NCBI GenBank assembly: GCA_964017195.1 | Contig: OZ024889.1 | Coordinates: forward strand, 59,357,858-59,421,857 | Origin: Siderastrea radians | Lineage: Eukaryota; Cnidaria; Anthozoa; Scleractinia; Rhizangiidae | Length of the DNA stretch: 64,000 nucleotides | Direction: 5' to 3' | Shown: positions 37,915-50,076 of the stretch, in pieces | Layout: each line of letters starts with the position of its first letter | How positions within the stretch are numbered: position 1 is the stretch's first letter | Program-made: the position numbers and the translations under genes | Notes under the pieces: model-generated | Database searches by the model: none | The model's input: the letters and a program-made list of their open reading frames with translations, nothing else | What the model was told of the DNA's origin: nothing

Positions 37915-39954
37915 CATCCTCGGAGACCCAGGGGCAGCTAGTCGGGACGACGAGATTTTCATGGGCGAAAGTTTACAACAAGAGCTGGAGAGCCCCTGGG
38001 CACTTACTCTTACCGAACGAGTTCCAGAAGCGTTTGAAATCCCGCCTTCTGATATTTTTCTGGCCAATCAGCGAAGAGCAACAGCCGGGCGACTCTCATG
38101 TCTTCTTACACGAGGTTGTTTTCCTCATCGAACGCCGTAGTAGCGTGGCCCGTTCAACGGGAACATTTTTGAGGAGAGCTTCAGAAAAAATAAATAAATA
38201 ATAAATAAACGAAGTCGAGGAAATCGCAAACTATAACGTCGCCGCAAGAAACAAACACTCACAGGGAATTTTTCACGGGTGACTTATCGAAGGTATCGCA
38301 AATTTTTAGAGCTAGCGACTTCCCCTTTCTCCAATGTAACTTTGATTATTTCTCCTTCTTCGTTGATCTTCGTCTGAAACTTTCCATCTCTGATACACGG
38401 GCCACGCAACTATGTTGATCGAGCGTGTCATGTCACGTACTAGACGTCGCATCGACCGTTAAGCAGAGAATCGCCCAGATCGGCCTCCAGAAGCTCGGAA
38501 AAGCAATAAAAACGCAGCAAACACATAGCCGGTAATGTTTTTCAAACTGTATTTCCATTTTAATGCATTTTCAGCGGAAAACCGCCGATTATTTTCGATC
38601 GAATTTCATTTCCATATAAACACTCATATTGGGTCTTATTATTCAACAAGTTGTCACTATGCCCATATATGGTAAGGAAGCCCTCAATATCTGTCATCCG
38701 TACATGACAGATATCCTGCGATATACGTAAATGACCATATTTGGAAGTGCACTGCAAATTTTCTTTCATTGCTTGTTTGGCGGCCATTTTAAAAAGCGAG
38801 ACAGTTTTAGCAGTTTTCTCCGGAAATTTTAACTCCCTGGAAGAAACTTTCCACGATTAAATGCTCTCAAAAAGTCAACAATTATTTGCTTCAGCTCACA
38901 AAGATATCCAGAGGTTGACTTGGACTTTTCATAGTGAGAACTCACCCAAGGAAATGCTATTGCGAACGAAGCTGCAGACTTGCTCACGGAAAGTTGTAAA
39001 GTTGAAAAGATTTTAATTCACAGGAAGAGGACTTATTCTCGGTAAGGTAGCAATATTTTTTTTACTTTGTTACATCATTTCCAAACATGAGTTTGTAAAT
39101 AAGTCCTTTTAAGTGAACGGTAGTAAACTTCGATTTCTTGAAGTTCTGTTTTGATTTTTATTATGTGTTGCTGGCTTTTTAACGTTTTCATCATAGAACC
39201 ATAGTTTTTCTCGTTCTGAAAATGGTATTTGATGAGAATTTGTTGAATAATAAAACAATTATCTTGCTCAATCTTGCGGAATATCCCCTGATTTAGCCAA
39301 CTCGGCCTACGGCCTCGTCGGCTAAGTATCAGGTGATATTCCGCGCAATTTCGCAGGATAATTGTTAAATATTACGCTTTGGTTAACTGTGGTTCCCACG
39401 CTCGAGCGACATAGTTGCGTGGCCCGTGCATCGGAGATTCCCGTGGAAAGTTTCAGACGTAGTTCAACGAACAAGGAGAAATAATTAGTAACATCGTTTA
39501 CTCGAGTAGCTATTAGCCTCATGCAACACTTGAGAAAGGGGAAGTCGCTAGCTCTAAAAATTTACGATACCTTCGATAAGTCCGCCGTGAAAAATCCCGG
39601 TGAGTGTTTGTTTTCTTGCGGCCACATTATAGTTTGCGATTTCCTCGACTTCGTTTATTTATTTATTTTTTCTGAAGCTCTCCTCAAAAATGTTCCCGTT
39701 GAACGGGCCACGCTACTACGGCGTTCGATGAGGAAAACAACCTCGTGTAAGAAGACATGAGAGTCGCCCGGCTGTTGCTCCTCGCTGATTGGCCAGAAAA
39801 ATATTTTTCTGGCCAATCAGAAGGCGGGATTTCAAACGCTTCTGGAACTCGTTCGATAAGAGTAAGTGCCCAGGGGCTCTCCCGCTCTTGTTGTAAACTT
39901 TCGCCCATGAAAATCCCGTCGTCCCGACTAGCTGCCCCTGAGTCTCCGAGGATG
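37915..39954. mobile_element. Mutator-like fold-back element, 2.0 kb
   Basis: Starts CATCCTCGGAGACCCAGGGGCAG and ends with its inverse. The long inverted arms (about 500 bp, 37915-38430 and 39400-39954) are imperfect. Flanks GGTATAGTA (37906-37914) and GGTATGGTA (39955-39963) form a 9-bp target duplication with one mismatch. Long terminal inverted repeats plus 9-bp duplication are typical of Mutator-like elements. No transposase is present. A second hairpin sits in its centre (39253-39367). Confidence 0.75.
39253..39367. repeat. Hairpin at the centre of the Mutator-like element
   Basis: AACAATTATC... and ...GATAATTGTT, with GGAATATCCCCTGATTTAGCC opposed to GGCTAAGTATCAGGTGATATTCC. Confidence 0.7.
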
Positions 39955-40683
39955 GGTATGGTAAGAAATCGAACTTTTAAACTGAAGTAGCGAGCGTGCT
40001 TTCCTCTTGATTAATCGATTTTCTTACAAAAAAGATCTATAAAAAAAATTGAAATATTTCAAAGTTATATCATAATTTTTCGTCATCAGTATACATTTAT
40101 TTAATTACAGGCAAACAAGACTGCATTTCATTTAATACCAAACAGGAGCATATCAATCTTGAGACGGGGAGGGGGGGTAGGAGTTGGAACTTCCCGTTTC
40201 TCCTCCCCTTCGTTTTCCAAATCAGGGTGTCGAACGTTTTCCTATCTTTCGACTTCTCGGCTCCTGGCCTCGCGAATCGTCAAATGCGCGAGCCGCGCAC
40301 GCCGTTTCTCTCCAGTTCACCTTGGTCTTTGGTTCTAACACCGCGTGAGTTCGTACGATCTGACGGATCAAAGAAAAAACGAACTGTTTTTGCAGTCCAA
40401 CGAATCTGTGTCTGAGACTTGACCATGCAGTATTATTTATTACTTTCTTCCATAAGGCTGTGTACTTTTCATTGTTTATAGCCAGGGGCCCTATATAGAA
40501 CTGATAAGCCTTAATCAGTTAACACGTGATTATTAGCATTGTTCAGTTGCAAATACATTGTTTCACCTTCCTTTACCTACAAATTCGTTGTACATGCATA
40601 ACTGAGATACCCTATACGACGTATGGCTTACTATACGAAACAATCTACAGAAACATTCTTTTAGAAAATTAAACTTGCAAGAA

Positions 40684-40974
40684 TCAAGTTATATAGAATA
40701 TCTCAGTTTCAAAATGTTTCAAAAATTCACTGGGCTTGCATTTTTCTTTTCCTTTAGCTAGAGCTTTCTCGCACTTTGGGCACAGCCACGTTGCGTTTGA
40801 ACCTTTGAAAATCATGTGAGGAATTTTAGGCATGCATTTCCTGTGGTACCACTCTTTGCAGGAATCGCATTCAGCACACCAGAGTGATGGAGATCTTTTA
40901 TCACAATTATCCCACGGCATTCTGCACTCGCAGATTACAGGGACCTCTTCAACGACAACCCTAAGCCCCTTTAA
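40684..40974 (-). pseudogene. PHD-finger fragment
   Basis: The open frame on - carries a PHD pattern: CEC near its start, then WCAECDSCKEWYHRKC and WLCPKCEKALAKG, followed by a Lys/Glu tail and stop. PHD fingers bind histone H3 tails and also occur as cargo in cnidarian mobile elements. An in-frame TAG closes the frame upstream and no acceptor was assigned, so this is either one exon or a relic. It lies inside the long intron on the opposite strand. Confidence 0.45.
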
Positions 40975-42859
40975 ACTCTAGAAGCGAGGTTGGATTTATG
41001 TTCGGCCGTAAATCACTTGGCGATTATCTCTTTCAATCTTCTAATGCAACATCGTTCCCATACTACTTCTAATGACTTCCTCCACCCCCACCTCCCAAAA
41101 AGAAAAATAATATAATAGATTAAATCTGCTAACTAAAACTCAACCGCCCGCCCCCCCCCCCACCCCCCCTCCCCCAACAGTTTCTTAAATTTAAATCATT
41201 TCAAATCACGCTGGTTCCATATAAATATGAACGGGCCCATTTCCGTCCCGTATGTCCCACTTCAGTCACTTGGACATGGTCTTACTGTACAAAGCTCATT
41301 GAGAAATTAATTTAAGGCTTAAGGTGTTTCGATACAGTTTTTTTGGGACCATACCTAACTTTTTGAATCGGCTCTTAGACAGTCTTCTCCTTGTCAGATC
41401 AACGTGAAATTTGCAATACTTGTTGGTTTTGGATTGAACTTTAGCGTGGTTTACATTTTGTAAAAATCGATATTTCCATGACAACGATAAACAAAAGTCC
41501 TCGAAAACAGTAAAATTGAAATTTTGCACGATCCAAATTTCGCTTCGAAAAGCAAATACCAGCATCTCAAAGTGTGGTGTTTGGCAAACAAAACAGACAA
41601 GAACGAAAAAAATCTGTATGTTTGTTTTGAAGTAAATCGCAAAAACATTTTTAACCTTAGTTTTTGCCTAGTAATAGTAAATGCACCGAAAAATAATCAA
41701 CGCTTTGATGAAATGGCTAGTAAATACTGTTAAAATGTGTCTTTTACTTACTATTTTACGCCTAGAAAGTTTTGTTGAAACTGGTGTTCGCGATCTCGAG
41801 AACGACTTGTTTTTCTAAGATCATTCGCGTGATAGTTTTGTGGTAATTTTTTAATTTGAGCGCTTTTGCGAAAATCTTAAGAACGGCTCGATAGATTTTT
41901 TTAAAACATTAAACATGCGTGCTTGACGATGTGACGAATTTTAGTTTTGAGTCTTATTAACATTGATTCACTGGAACACTTTTAGATTTAACGTTAAAGA
42001 GGATGTACGAACCGACGGAAAGGCTTGCGTTACATATATACAGTTGGCAAGTAAATGCTAATATATTCAAAGTAATACACAATGCATTCTTCCGTGATTT
42101 TTACTTTTCGTTGTAATCTACAGTGCTACAAAGAACAAAGAAACCAGATGAAAATCACGAAGCAATGAATAACGCATTACTTTGAATATATTAGCATCTA
42201 CTTGCCAACTGTGAATTTGTAACGCAACCTTCTCCGTCGGTTCATACATCCTCTTTAACGTTAAATCTAAAAGTGTTCCAGTGAATCAATGTTAATAAGA
42301 CTCAAAACTAAAATTGGTCACATCGTCAAGCACGCATGTTTAATGTTTTAAAAAAATCTATCGAGCCGTTCTTAAGATTTTCGCAAAAGCGCTCAAATTA
42401 AAAAATTACCACAAAATTATCACGCGAATGATCTTAGAAAAACAAGTTGTTCTCGAGATCGCGAACACCAGTTTCAACAAAACTTTCTAGGCGTAAAATA
42501 GTAAGTAAAAGACACATTTTAACAGTATTTACTAGCCATTTCATCAAAGCGTTGACTATTTTTCGGTGCATTTACTATTACTAGGCAAAAACTAAGGTTG
42601 AAAATGTTTTTGCGATTTACTTCAAAACAAACATACAGAATTTTTTGTTCTTGTATATTTTGTTTGCCATACACCACAGTTTAAGATGCTGGTATTTGTT
42701 TTTCGAAGCGAAATCTGGATCGTGCAAAATTTCAATTCTATTTCGTCATTGGTCTAAGTCGCTAGTGAGTCACGTGAGATAGAGCGCGGGAACCTGAGCA
42801 TTCAGTTTTGAGCGTTGACCTTTGAGCACTCAGGTGTGTGATCGAGCGATCCACAGAAA

Positions 42860-43977
42860 ATGTCAAAAACAGACAACGGAGAAGACGTTTCTCTTCAAGA
42901 GGACGCTTTATTAAGTGAAGAACATGAAGATATAATTGAAGGAACTACGAGCGGCAGTGATAATGTCACTGCTTCTATCCTACAGTCGCTGAACCAGCTG
43001 AATACAAACATGGCAGCCATGGGCGAATCGCTCAAAATCAAATTACTGCACACCAAAGGGGAAACTCTGGCCCCCACAACGGCAGAATCTGCCAGGAAAC
43101 GAAAATCCCCATCAACAAGGGATGACTCTGAGACAGAGGAATCAGATGCAGATAAACTTCTTGCCGCAAACAAACGGCCAAAAGTTGCCGGCAACGAGAG
43201 CAATGGCTCCACGTGCGAAGACAGTGCAGGAGATGACGAAGGCGATTCCTTGCTAGATGAAATTGCGCAGTCGCTCACTGACACGGAGAAAACTGCCCCG
43301 AAAGTATCGGAGAAACTTGCCAAAATCGTCAACTTGAGGTGGCTTAATAAGCTAGACGATACACATCTCAAGGAAAAATCGGAGAAATATCTGCGGCCGT
43401 TAAACTGTGATCGGCTAATCACTCCGAAAGTAACCCCTGAAATTTGGGGGCGCCTCGATCGACAAACGAGGGGCAAGGACCTTAGGTTGTCCAGCTTGCA
43501 AGCCACACTTACAAAAGTTGGCAATATTACCGCACAAACAACGAATCTGTTGTTGAAGGCTCGTGCCGAGAACAGCAAACTTGATCTCGAAAGTATGATA
43601 CGAATGAATACTGACGCACTGGCACTTCTTGGACACATAAGTTTCGAAGTATCCCAACGGAGACGTGATGTTATTCGACCGACTCTGCACAAAGATTATG
43701 CCACGTTGTGTGCTTCACACGTACCACCATGTTGTTTGGTGACGAACTGCAAACGCAGCTAAATCACATTCGTGCCTCAAACAAGATAAGCAGCACGGCA
43801 AGCCCATCCAACTTTGCTCAGAAGCGATCCTACGCTAAATCGCATACAGCGACTAGTGATCAACACTGGAAGCCTTTTTTAGGCAAAACGCCCTCGGGCA
43901 ACCAGTCGTTCAAGAAGTCGACTCCATTTCAACCTCACTGGAAGAAACGAACCGGCCAGACAGCGGACCGGAAATAG
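42860..43977 (+). pseudogene. DIRS gag-like ORF1, frameshifted
   Basis: The open frame 42860-43762 (300 codons) starts MSKTDNGEDVSLQED and has an acidic N-terminus, a nuclear-signal-like ARKRKSPSTRDD, and a helical C-terminal half (TLTKVGNITAQTTNLLLKAR). Similar coding content resumes in another frame at about 43708 and runs to 43977, ending in a basic tail. The change of frame near 43715-43760 indicates one small insertion or deletion. The role by analogy is the structural protein of the retroelement. Confidence 0.65.
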
Positions 43978-44033
43978 CCAGTGACATAATTACGAAACTT
44001 AGCACCACTCAGGTAAGCGAGTATGAGGCTATT

Positions 44034-45789
44034 TTGCCATCACTTTTAGAATATTTTCAGGAGAGAACACGAACGTTCAAAGCGGGCAGTTTAGCTGCTT
44101 ATTCTCACATATGGCATGAATTGACTTCTGACCCTGAAATTTTAGAGACGGTTACTGGTCAGCATATTGAGCTTGACACAGTGCCTATGCAGGGAAAACC
44201 CTTGATGCAAACTAAGCTATCCGACATACAAACAGAATCTGTTGACCTGGAAATAGCTCAACTCCTTAAAAAAGGTGTTATTCAACCCAGCAAACATAAA
44301 GCCGGGGAATTCATATCAACCATATTTACAAGACCCAAAAAAGATGGTTTCCATCGTATGATTTTAAATCTGAAGTCTTTTAATGCAAATGTAACTCACT
44401 ACCACTTCAAAATGGACAATATTTGGTCTGCTATCAGACTAATGAAGCCTGGATGTTACATGGCATCCATAGACTTGAAAGATGCATATTACACAGTACC
44501 AATATGCAAGGAGCACCAGAAATTTCTCAAATTTAAATGGAAAGGAAGCTTGTACCAATTTGTGTGTTTTCCTAATGGGCTCGCACTTTGTCCTCGAAAG
44601 TTTACAAAGCTGCTAAAGCCAATATTTTCATGCTTAAGGCAACAAGGGCACATATCAGTTGCATATATAGATGATTCTTGGTTGACAGCAGAGAATTTTA
44701 CCCTATGTCTGCGGAATGTCATTGATACTACCACTTTGCTTGACAAAGTAGGTTTTGTTGTCCATCCTGAAAAGTCTGTCCTACTTCCAACTCAAAGGAT
44801 AACTTTCTTGGGGTTTGTTCTTGATTCCGTTTTGACGCAGGTGTCACTGACACCAGAAAGGGCTCTTAAATTAAAAAATGCCTGTGAGAATTTGCTAGCT
44901 ACTGCCTCCCCATGTATTAGGGATGTGGCCCAGGTACTAGGGCTTATGACCTCTAGTTTTCCAGGGGTGATGTATGGTCCATTGCACCATAAGTTTCTTG
45001 AAATGGACAAAACACAAGCTTTGAAAATAAATAAAGGGAATTTTGATAAGAATATGTCTTTATCCCCAGAAGCCACAACTGACCTTAAATGGTGGGTCAG
45101 TGAGCTAGAGACAACATATAACCTCATAAATCAAGGGGACCCCCAGGTTACTATGACAACAGATGCCTCTCTGATTGGATGGGGGGTGCTGTATGGAAAC
45201 AGTTACTTCTGGAGGAAACTGGACTCCAGAAGAAGCCCAGCATGACATCAATTATTTGGAAATGCTTGCTGTTTTCCTTGTCTTAAAATCCTTTTCAAAT
45301 ACAATCTGAGGGAAGCATGTTAAACTCCTGGTTGATAACACTACTGCTGTGACCACAATAAACCAGATGGGCACATGCCATTCCCAGTTGAACAATCAAC
45401 TCGTACACAAAATCTGGTTGTGGTGCATAGACCATAGAGTTTGGCTAACAGTCACACATATCCCTGGGAAACAAAACACTGAGGCAGAGAGAGAGTCGCG
45501 GTTTTCCCGAAGAGAAACAGAATGGACTTTACAGAAGCCACTCTTCAATGCCGCCATTAAAAAACTATGTGTTACACCTGATGTGGATTTATTTGCCTCT
45601 AGATTAAATTTCCAGCTTAAACCCTATGTTGCATACAAACCTGACCCTGAGGCACATGCCATCAATGCATTTCATGTCTCATGGAAGGAATATACGTTTT
45701 ATGCATTCCCCCCCCCCCCCCCCCCGTTTAGCATTTTACAACGGGTATTACAAAAAATATTTTTGAAGAGGAAGCTACAGGTTTGTTAG
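44034..45789 (+). pseudogene. DIRS reverse transcriptase-RNase H, broken
   Basis: 44034-45245 is open and carries RT motifs: LKKGVIQPSKHKAGEFISTIF, RMILNLKSFN, ASIDLKDAYYTVPI (motif A), FPNGLALCPRKFTKL, and YIDDSW (catalytic motif C). RNase H starts with TTDASLIGWGV. After about 45235 the frame shifts, a TGA interrupts near 45309, and the remaining RNase H-like part (LLVDNTTAV, then HIPGKQNTEAERESR) lies in the frame of 45349-45789. A C-run of 17 or so bases at 45710 is another weak point. At least two disabling lesions. Confidence 0.8.
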
Positions 45790-46006
45790 TTGTGCCAAAT
45801 TGGCCAACTCAAATTTGGTGGCCATATTTAATGAATATGCTCATTGATTTTCCTCTGATCCTTCCCAGGAAGGAAGACACTCTGTACCTACCAGCACATC
45901 CTCAGCTGCTGCACCCACTGCACAAGAAACTTCAACTACTGGTCTGCCACTTGTCAGGGATCTCCTCACGAGCAGAGGAGTTTCGGCTGGCGCTGCAAAG
46001 ATCATC

Positions 46007-46936
46007 ATGCAATCGTGGCGAGCGGGTACACAAAAGCAGTACCACACTTACCACCAGAGATGGAGAGTGTTCTGTCATTCAAGGGGTATTAATCCCATTT
46101 CAGCTTCTCTAGAGGATGGTCTGGAATTCCTTCATCATCAGTATGAAAATGGTCTATCGTACAGTGGTATTAACACAGCTAGAAGTGCTTTATCAACAGT
46201 GATCTTCCTTCCAGATGGTAGCTCTTTTGGAAATCACCCTTTAGTTTCCCGCTTCCTTAAAGGAGTTTTTGAGTCCAGGCCTTCTTTGCCACGTTACAAG
46301 GACATATGGGATGTTTCTGTTGTTTTAGATTACTTAAAAACATTACCTTCACTTGAGGAGTCAAACCTCAAGGACATTTCACATAAAACTGTTATGTTAG
46401 TTGCATTGTTATCTGGCCAGCGATGCCAAACTGTTCATGCACTTACAATTAGTGGTATGCGGACCACAAATGATACTGTTTACTTTGACATTACTAAACT
46501 TCTGAAGACATCTAAACCTGGCAAGCATCAAGGACACTTGGAGTTTAAATCGTACCCAGCTGACCGTCGTCTGTGTGTTGTGACCTGTCTCAAGCGGTAT
46601 GTAGAACTAATGGAGCCAGTTAGAGATGGACATGATCCTTTCTGGCTAAGTTTTACTAAACCTTTCAAACCAGTCAGTCGAGACACTGTTAGTCGATGGA
46701 TCAAAAATGTGATGGAGAAAGCTGGGATAGACACCAAGATTTTCTCTGCCCATAGTACCCGAGCTGCTGCTACCTTAGCTGCAAACGCAAATAATGTCTC
46801 AATAAATACCATTATGGATGCAGCTGGATGGTCCAGAGAGAGTACTTTTAGAAAGTTTTATGACAAACCAGTTCAAGTAAATGTAAATTTTGGGGACGAA
46901 CTTGTCTCAGCACATGACTGTTCAAACAAGCAATAA
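46007..46936 (+). CDS. DIRS tyrosine recombinase
   Basis: 309 codons, open throughout. Catalytic residues of the lambda-integrase family are visible: the first Arg in LLSGQRCQTVHAL, HxxR in SAHSTRAAATLAANA, and the final Tyr in STFRKFYDKP. A GWSRES segment precedes the Tyr, as in other DIRS recombinases. It would join circular cDNA into the genome without target duplication. It overlaps the broken RT/RNase H unit's downstream region and is the best-preserved gene of the element. Confidence 0.85.
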   Translation: MQSWRAGTQKQYHTYHQRWRVFCHSRGINPISASLEDGLEFLHHQYENGLSYSGINTARSALSTVIFLPDGSSFGNHPLVSRFLKGVFESRPSLPRYKDIWDVSVVLDYLKTLPSLEESNLKDISHKTVMLVALLSGQRCQTVHALTISGMRTTNDTVYFDITKLLKTSKPGKHQGHLEFKSYPADRRLCVVTCLKRYVELMEPVRDGHDPFWLSFTKPFKPVSRDTVSRWIKNVMEKAGIDTKIFSAHSTRAAATLAANANNVSINTIMDAAGWSRESTFRKFYDKPVQVNVNFGDELVSAHDCSNKQ

Positions 46937-47925
46937 ATGGTCTTCCTGTTATATCTGTTCGTGGCCACATTGCTTTAAAGTCTCACGTGACTCACTAGCG
47001 ACTTAGACCAATGACAAAATAGAATTTAAAAATTAAACGAGACTTACCTGTAAGGTGAAGTTTGATTGAAATTCTATGAGTCATTGGTCAGGAGCTAGGG
47101 AGTCACGGCCCACCCTATAAATACTCAGTATTGGGCATATATTATCAGCCCTCCCTATACATGTGAGTATGTGTCCACTCACAGGATTTAAAGACTGAAT
47201 GCTCAGGTTCCCGCGCTCTATCTCACGTGACTCCCTAGCTCCTGACCAATGACTCGTAGAATTCCAATCAAACTTCACCTTACAGGTAAGTCTCGTTTAA
47301 TTTTTAAATTTTACTGCTTTCGAGGATTTTTGTTTATCGTCGTCATGGAAATATCGATTTTTACAAAATGTAAACCACACTGAAGTTCAATCCAAAACCA
47401 ACAAGTATTGCAAATTTCACGTTGAGCTGACAAGGAGAAGACTGTCTAAGAGCCGATTCAAAAAGTTAGGTATGGTCCCAAAAAAACTGTATCGAAACAC
47501 CTTAATGTATTTTGTGTATTTTCCGGCTTCTCTGTGCTAAAGTCGAACCATGTGCATCACAAATCAACAGGTCTTAAATCTCTTGAAATATCCTATCAGT
47601 GTATTGATAGGCCTCACCTGTATTTCCAAAACCTTTGTTTGCTTTAAAGCAAGAGAATCTGGTGGTTGTAGCAGTTTCATATTCTCTGAGAATGGACTCT
47701 GCTGCTTTGACATATCTTTCACCAAACCTGACCTTTTGGAAAATTTCACTTCAAACAAAGAACTGACTGCCTGTAGATTAAATCTGCTTGCCATCAACGA
47801 AATCCCGGTCAAACAAACAAAACGATCCCTCTAAATGCGACAAGACGCTTTGAAGCTGGATAATATGTTGGAAAGCTGGACTAGACTAAGACAAATTTCC
47901 CGCCTTTGCGCGGTCGTCTGTCTGA

Positions 47926-48303
47926 AATTCAATCAACCGGAACCTTTCTCTAAATTCTCTCCCTTTCCGGTTTGACAGCCTCCTTTCGGGAGATTGCCAC
48001 GCGATGTCACGACGTTGTAGTTGAAATCAGCCATCCGTGAAAAGGAGGTTTGAAAGCTTCTTTAAATATTATGATACTTCAGTTCAAAAGTTAGTTTTTT
48101 TGCTATACCTAACTCCTAAAAACAAAAGACAAGAAATTAATTTAGAAGGCTTTTCGGTTTGCGTGTTCAGAAGGCTGATTTTAGGATTTAAATACATGTT
48201 TACACGAAGGCGACCTCGGGTGGCTTCGGATTTCATAATCGGAAAATTTTTCCGAGATGACCTCCTTCTGACGGATTGCGAAGCGCGCGCTCCCTGCTGG
48301 TAA
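47926..48303. repeat. Repeat copy 2, inverse of 37490-37866
   Basis: Shares CGGTTTGACAGCCTCCTTTCGGGAG and the following ~350 bp in inverse orientation with copy 1. It ends about 140 bp before the exon at 48445. Confidence 0.75.
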
Positions 48304-48444
48304 GCGAGACACACGCACGCGCTAAGAGGCGTGTGAGACGCGTGCGAGTATCCGCGTTCTTAATAAATGGGACTTGGCATTAGCTGCAATTGCGAAGCAA
48401 AAGCTTTTTTCTTACAACTGTACTTAACTAACTTTCTTTTTCAG

Positions 48445-48699
48445 GAAAGTCAGGCGACCTTATCACGAGTCTTGGCGCTATTCAGTTTCGCAATGGTCCC
48501 TCTTTTGTCTATGCTAATCAAACGTTTGGTTGGCAGCAGTTCTGTGCACTTTATACCGAGCCAGAAAATGTTTCCACCATTAGATATGGCTGGGATGCAG
48601 TGGGATTGACAAGTTACTTGTTTCAGAACTCAGGAGATCCCAAGAAGCAGCAGTCACCTCCAGCAGGGATGCGCAGTGCTGTTCCCTTAGGAGGCCTCG
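48445..48699 (+). CDS. Internal exon of a secreted host protein, possibly GH116-like
   Basis: The acceptor TTTTTCAG is at 48437-48444 and the donor GTAAGG at 48700. The exon enters in phase 1 and leaves in phase 1. It encodes GDLITSLGAIQFRNGP...FGWQQFCALYTEPENVSTIRYGWDAVGLTSYLFQNSGD and ends MRSAVPLGGLG. The closing PLGGLG recalls the N-terminal glycine-rich motif of GH116 glycosidases and GBA2-like enzymes, but that is a weak match. With the exon at 36987 it gives a signal peptide plus mature start. The following exon was not found in the window. Confidence 0.5.
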
Positions 48700-48749
48700 G
48701 TAAGGCCTTATTTTCCTGACTTCTTTCATGTAACTATGTACTTAAGTGT

Positions 48750-48987
48750 CAGGGGTCGTAACGAGGTATGTGGGATCAGGGATTGAAAGGGGTGAGATCA
48801 GGGATCAGAAGGGTGGGATCTGGGATCACAGCCCTGGGATCGGGATCAGCAGTGTTTTTAGGGATCAGGCTGTACCATTTTTGTGGGATCAGAGACGAAA
48901 ACTGGTCACGCATTTAAAAACAAGGATCAGAAATTTACGGACAAAAATGGGCTCAGCGATGAAAAAACATACCTCGTTACCACCCTG
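48750..48987. mobile_element. Short hAT-like MITE rich in GGGATC motifs
   Basis: CAGGGGTCGTAACGAGGTATGT at the left is opposed to ACATACCTCGTTACCACCCTG at the right. The interior repeats GGGATCAGG/GGGATC about ten times. I could not confirm a target duplication. Confidence 0.6.
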
Positions 48988-49828
48988 TATAAGAGTCGAT
49001 TACTCAGGGGTCACAAGTATAGCTATTTTCGGAGCATTGCGTTTAAATATCCGCCATCAAAGGCAAAGTACTGTGGTGGAATACATTTGTAACCTGTAAG
49101 GGAAACGGGACAGAATACTCTACTGCCGAAAAAGAGAGCGGTGATAATCTCAAAATTGAAGAACTGCACAAGCTCTTGAAATGATGTGTAGGGCATTGTG
49201 AACAAAATTGGAGCCTTACATTTTGTACTCTTTTATTAATGAAACTACGAGGGCTGTATGAATTCAGAGGTTTAATTCTAGTGGCTCACAAATTAACTCC
49301 AGCTTGTAAGAGCTGTCTTTGATAAACCACAGGTTTTCTTGCTTGTTCAGGTCACTGGACGAAAAAATAGATTTGAGCAGCTTTACAACTGAAGTAAATA
49401 TGATGTAAATTTAGGGTTCTAAATTTGACTGAAATATGCTCTGGAGGCAATGATAATGTAAAAGCTGATGTTTGCTTCCGCTCAATTTGCGAGCAAATAC
49501 CACGTAAATATCACCTCTACTTCACATTTGCTTCATTTTTGATACCTCCGTAAATCAACATCTTTGCCATACATTTGCTTTAGATTTGCTCTCTATGCAA
49601 AAAAACTACATTTGCTATCAGCGTAAATCTAGGGAAACACGGTGCAAACCTATTTGTTTGCATCATTGTTTTATCACATTTACCGAAGCTACAAATAAAA
49701 ACATTTGTTTGTGTTATACCCATGGTTTGCTACAGGGGCAAATATGCTCCTTAACACTCAATTTATATTACTATCAAATCAATTTATATTACTATCAAAT
49801 CAACAAATTTAAGTGTATTATCTCAAAT

Positions 49829-50076
49829 TTGCTATCGGTACAAATATGGTCATCTTCACCAAATTCGCATACATATCAAATTCAGAAATTTGCCTGCATT
49901 TTTCTCATATTTACTATAGGGCAAAATATACGCTGGAACCCCGTTAACGCTCACATTTGCTATCGGTACAAATATGCCCATCTTCACCAAATTCGCAGAT
50001 ATCACATTAGGAAATTTGCGTGCATTACTCTCATGATTACCATAGGAGCAAAATATACGGTGGAACCGCGTTAATA
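49829..50076. repeat. Diverged ~124-bp tandem repeat, two copies
   Basis: TTTGCTATCGGTACAAATATG...CATCTTCACCAAATTCGCA...GCAAAATATACG at 49829 recurs at about 49953. The upstream 49.4-49.8 kb also holds many ACATTTGC-type motifs, suggesting older copies. The small open frames here follow the repeats and are not genes. Confidence 0.65.

Larger units (their letters stand above)
42738..47310 (+). mobile_element. DIRS-type tyrosine-recombinase retrotransposon (decayed)
   Basis: Order: gag-like ORF, reverse transcriptase, RNase H, tyrosine recombinase. The left end (42738, CTATTTCGTCATTGGTCTAAGTC) returns inverted at 46982-47022. Beyond it, an inverted-repeat block (47022-47104 against 47229-47311) and an inverse copy of left-end sequence (47192-47232 against 42770-42811) form the internal complementary region expected of DIRS elements. 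Insertion into the fold-back element made no target duplication, also typical. Coding breaks noted below show it is dead. Confidence 0.88.
41323..47502. mobile_element. Fold-back element with TTAA flanks, split by a DIRS insertion
   Basis: GGTGTTTCGATACAG at 41323 and its inverse ending at 47502 are each bordered by TTAA (41319-41322 and 47503-47506), as left by piggyBac-type transposition. The left arm 41323 to about 42060 is mirrored by 42170-42737 and, after the 4.6-kb DIRS insertion, by 47311-47502. The arms are about 700 bp and nearly perfect. No transposase of its own is seen. Confidence 0.75.

Noticed and set aside
42895..43692. 265-codon Ser-rich - frame opposite DIRS gag
   Set aside because: Antisense of an acidic/Ser-rich coding region; no independent evidence.
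49586..50074. 162-codon frame rich in Tyr/Ile/Cys
   Set aside because: Generated by the AT-rich tandem repeats at 49.4-50.1 kb; periodic protein pattern follows the DNA repeat.
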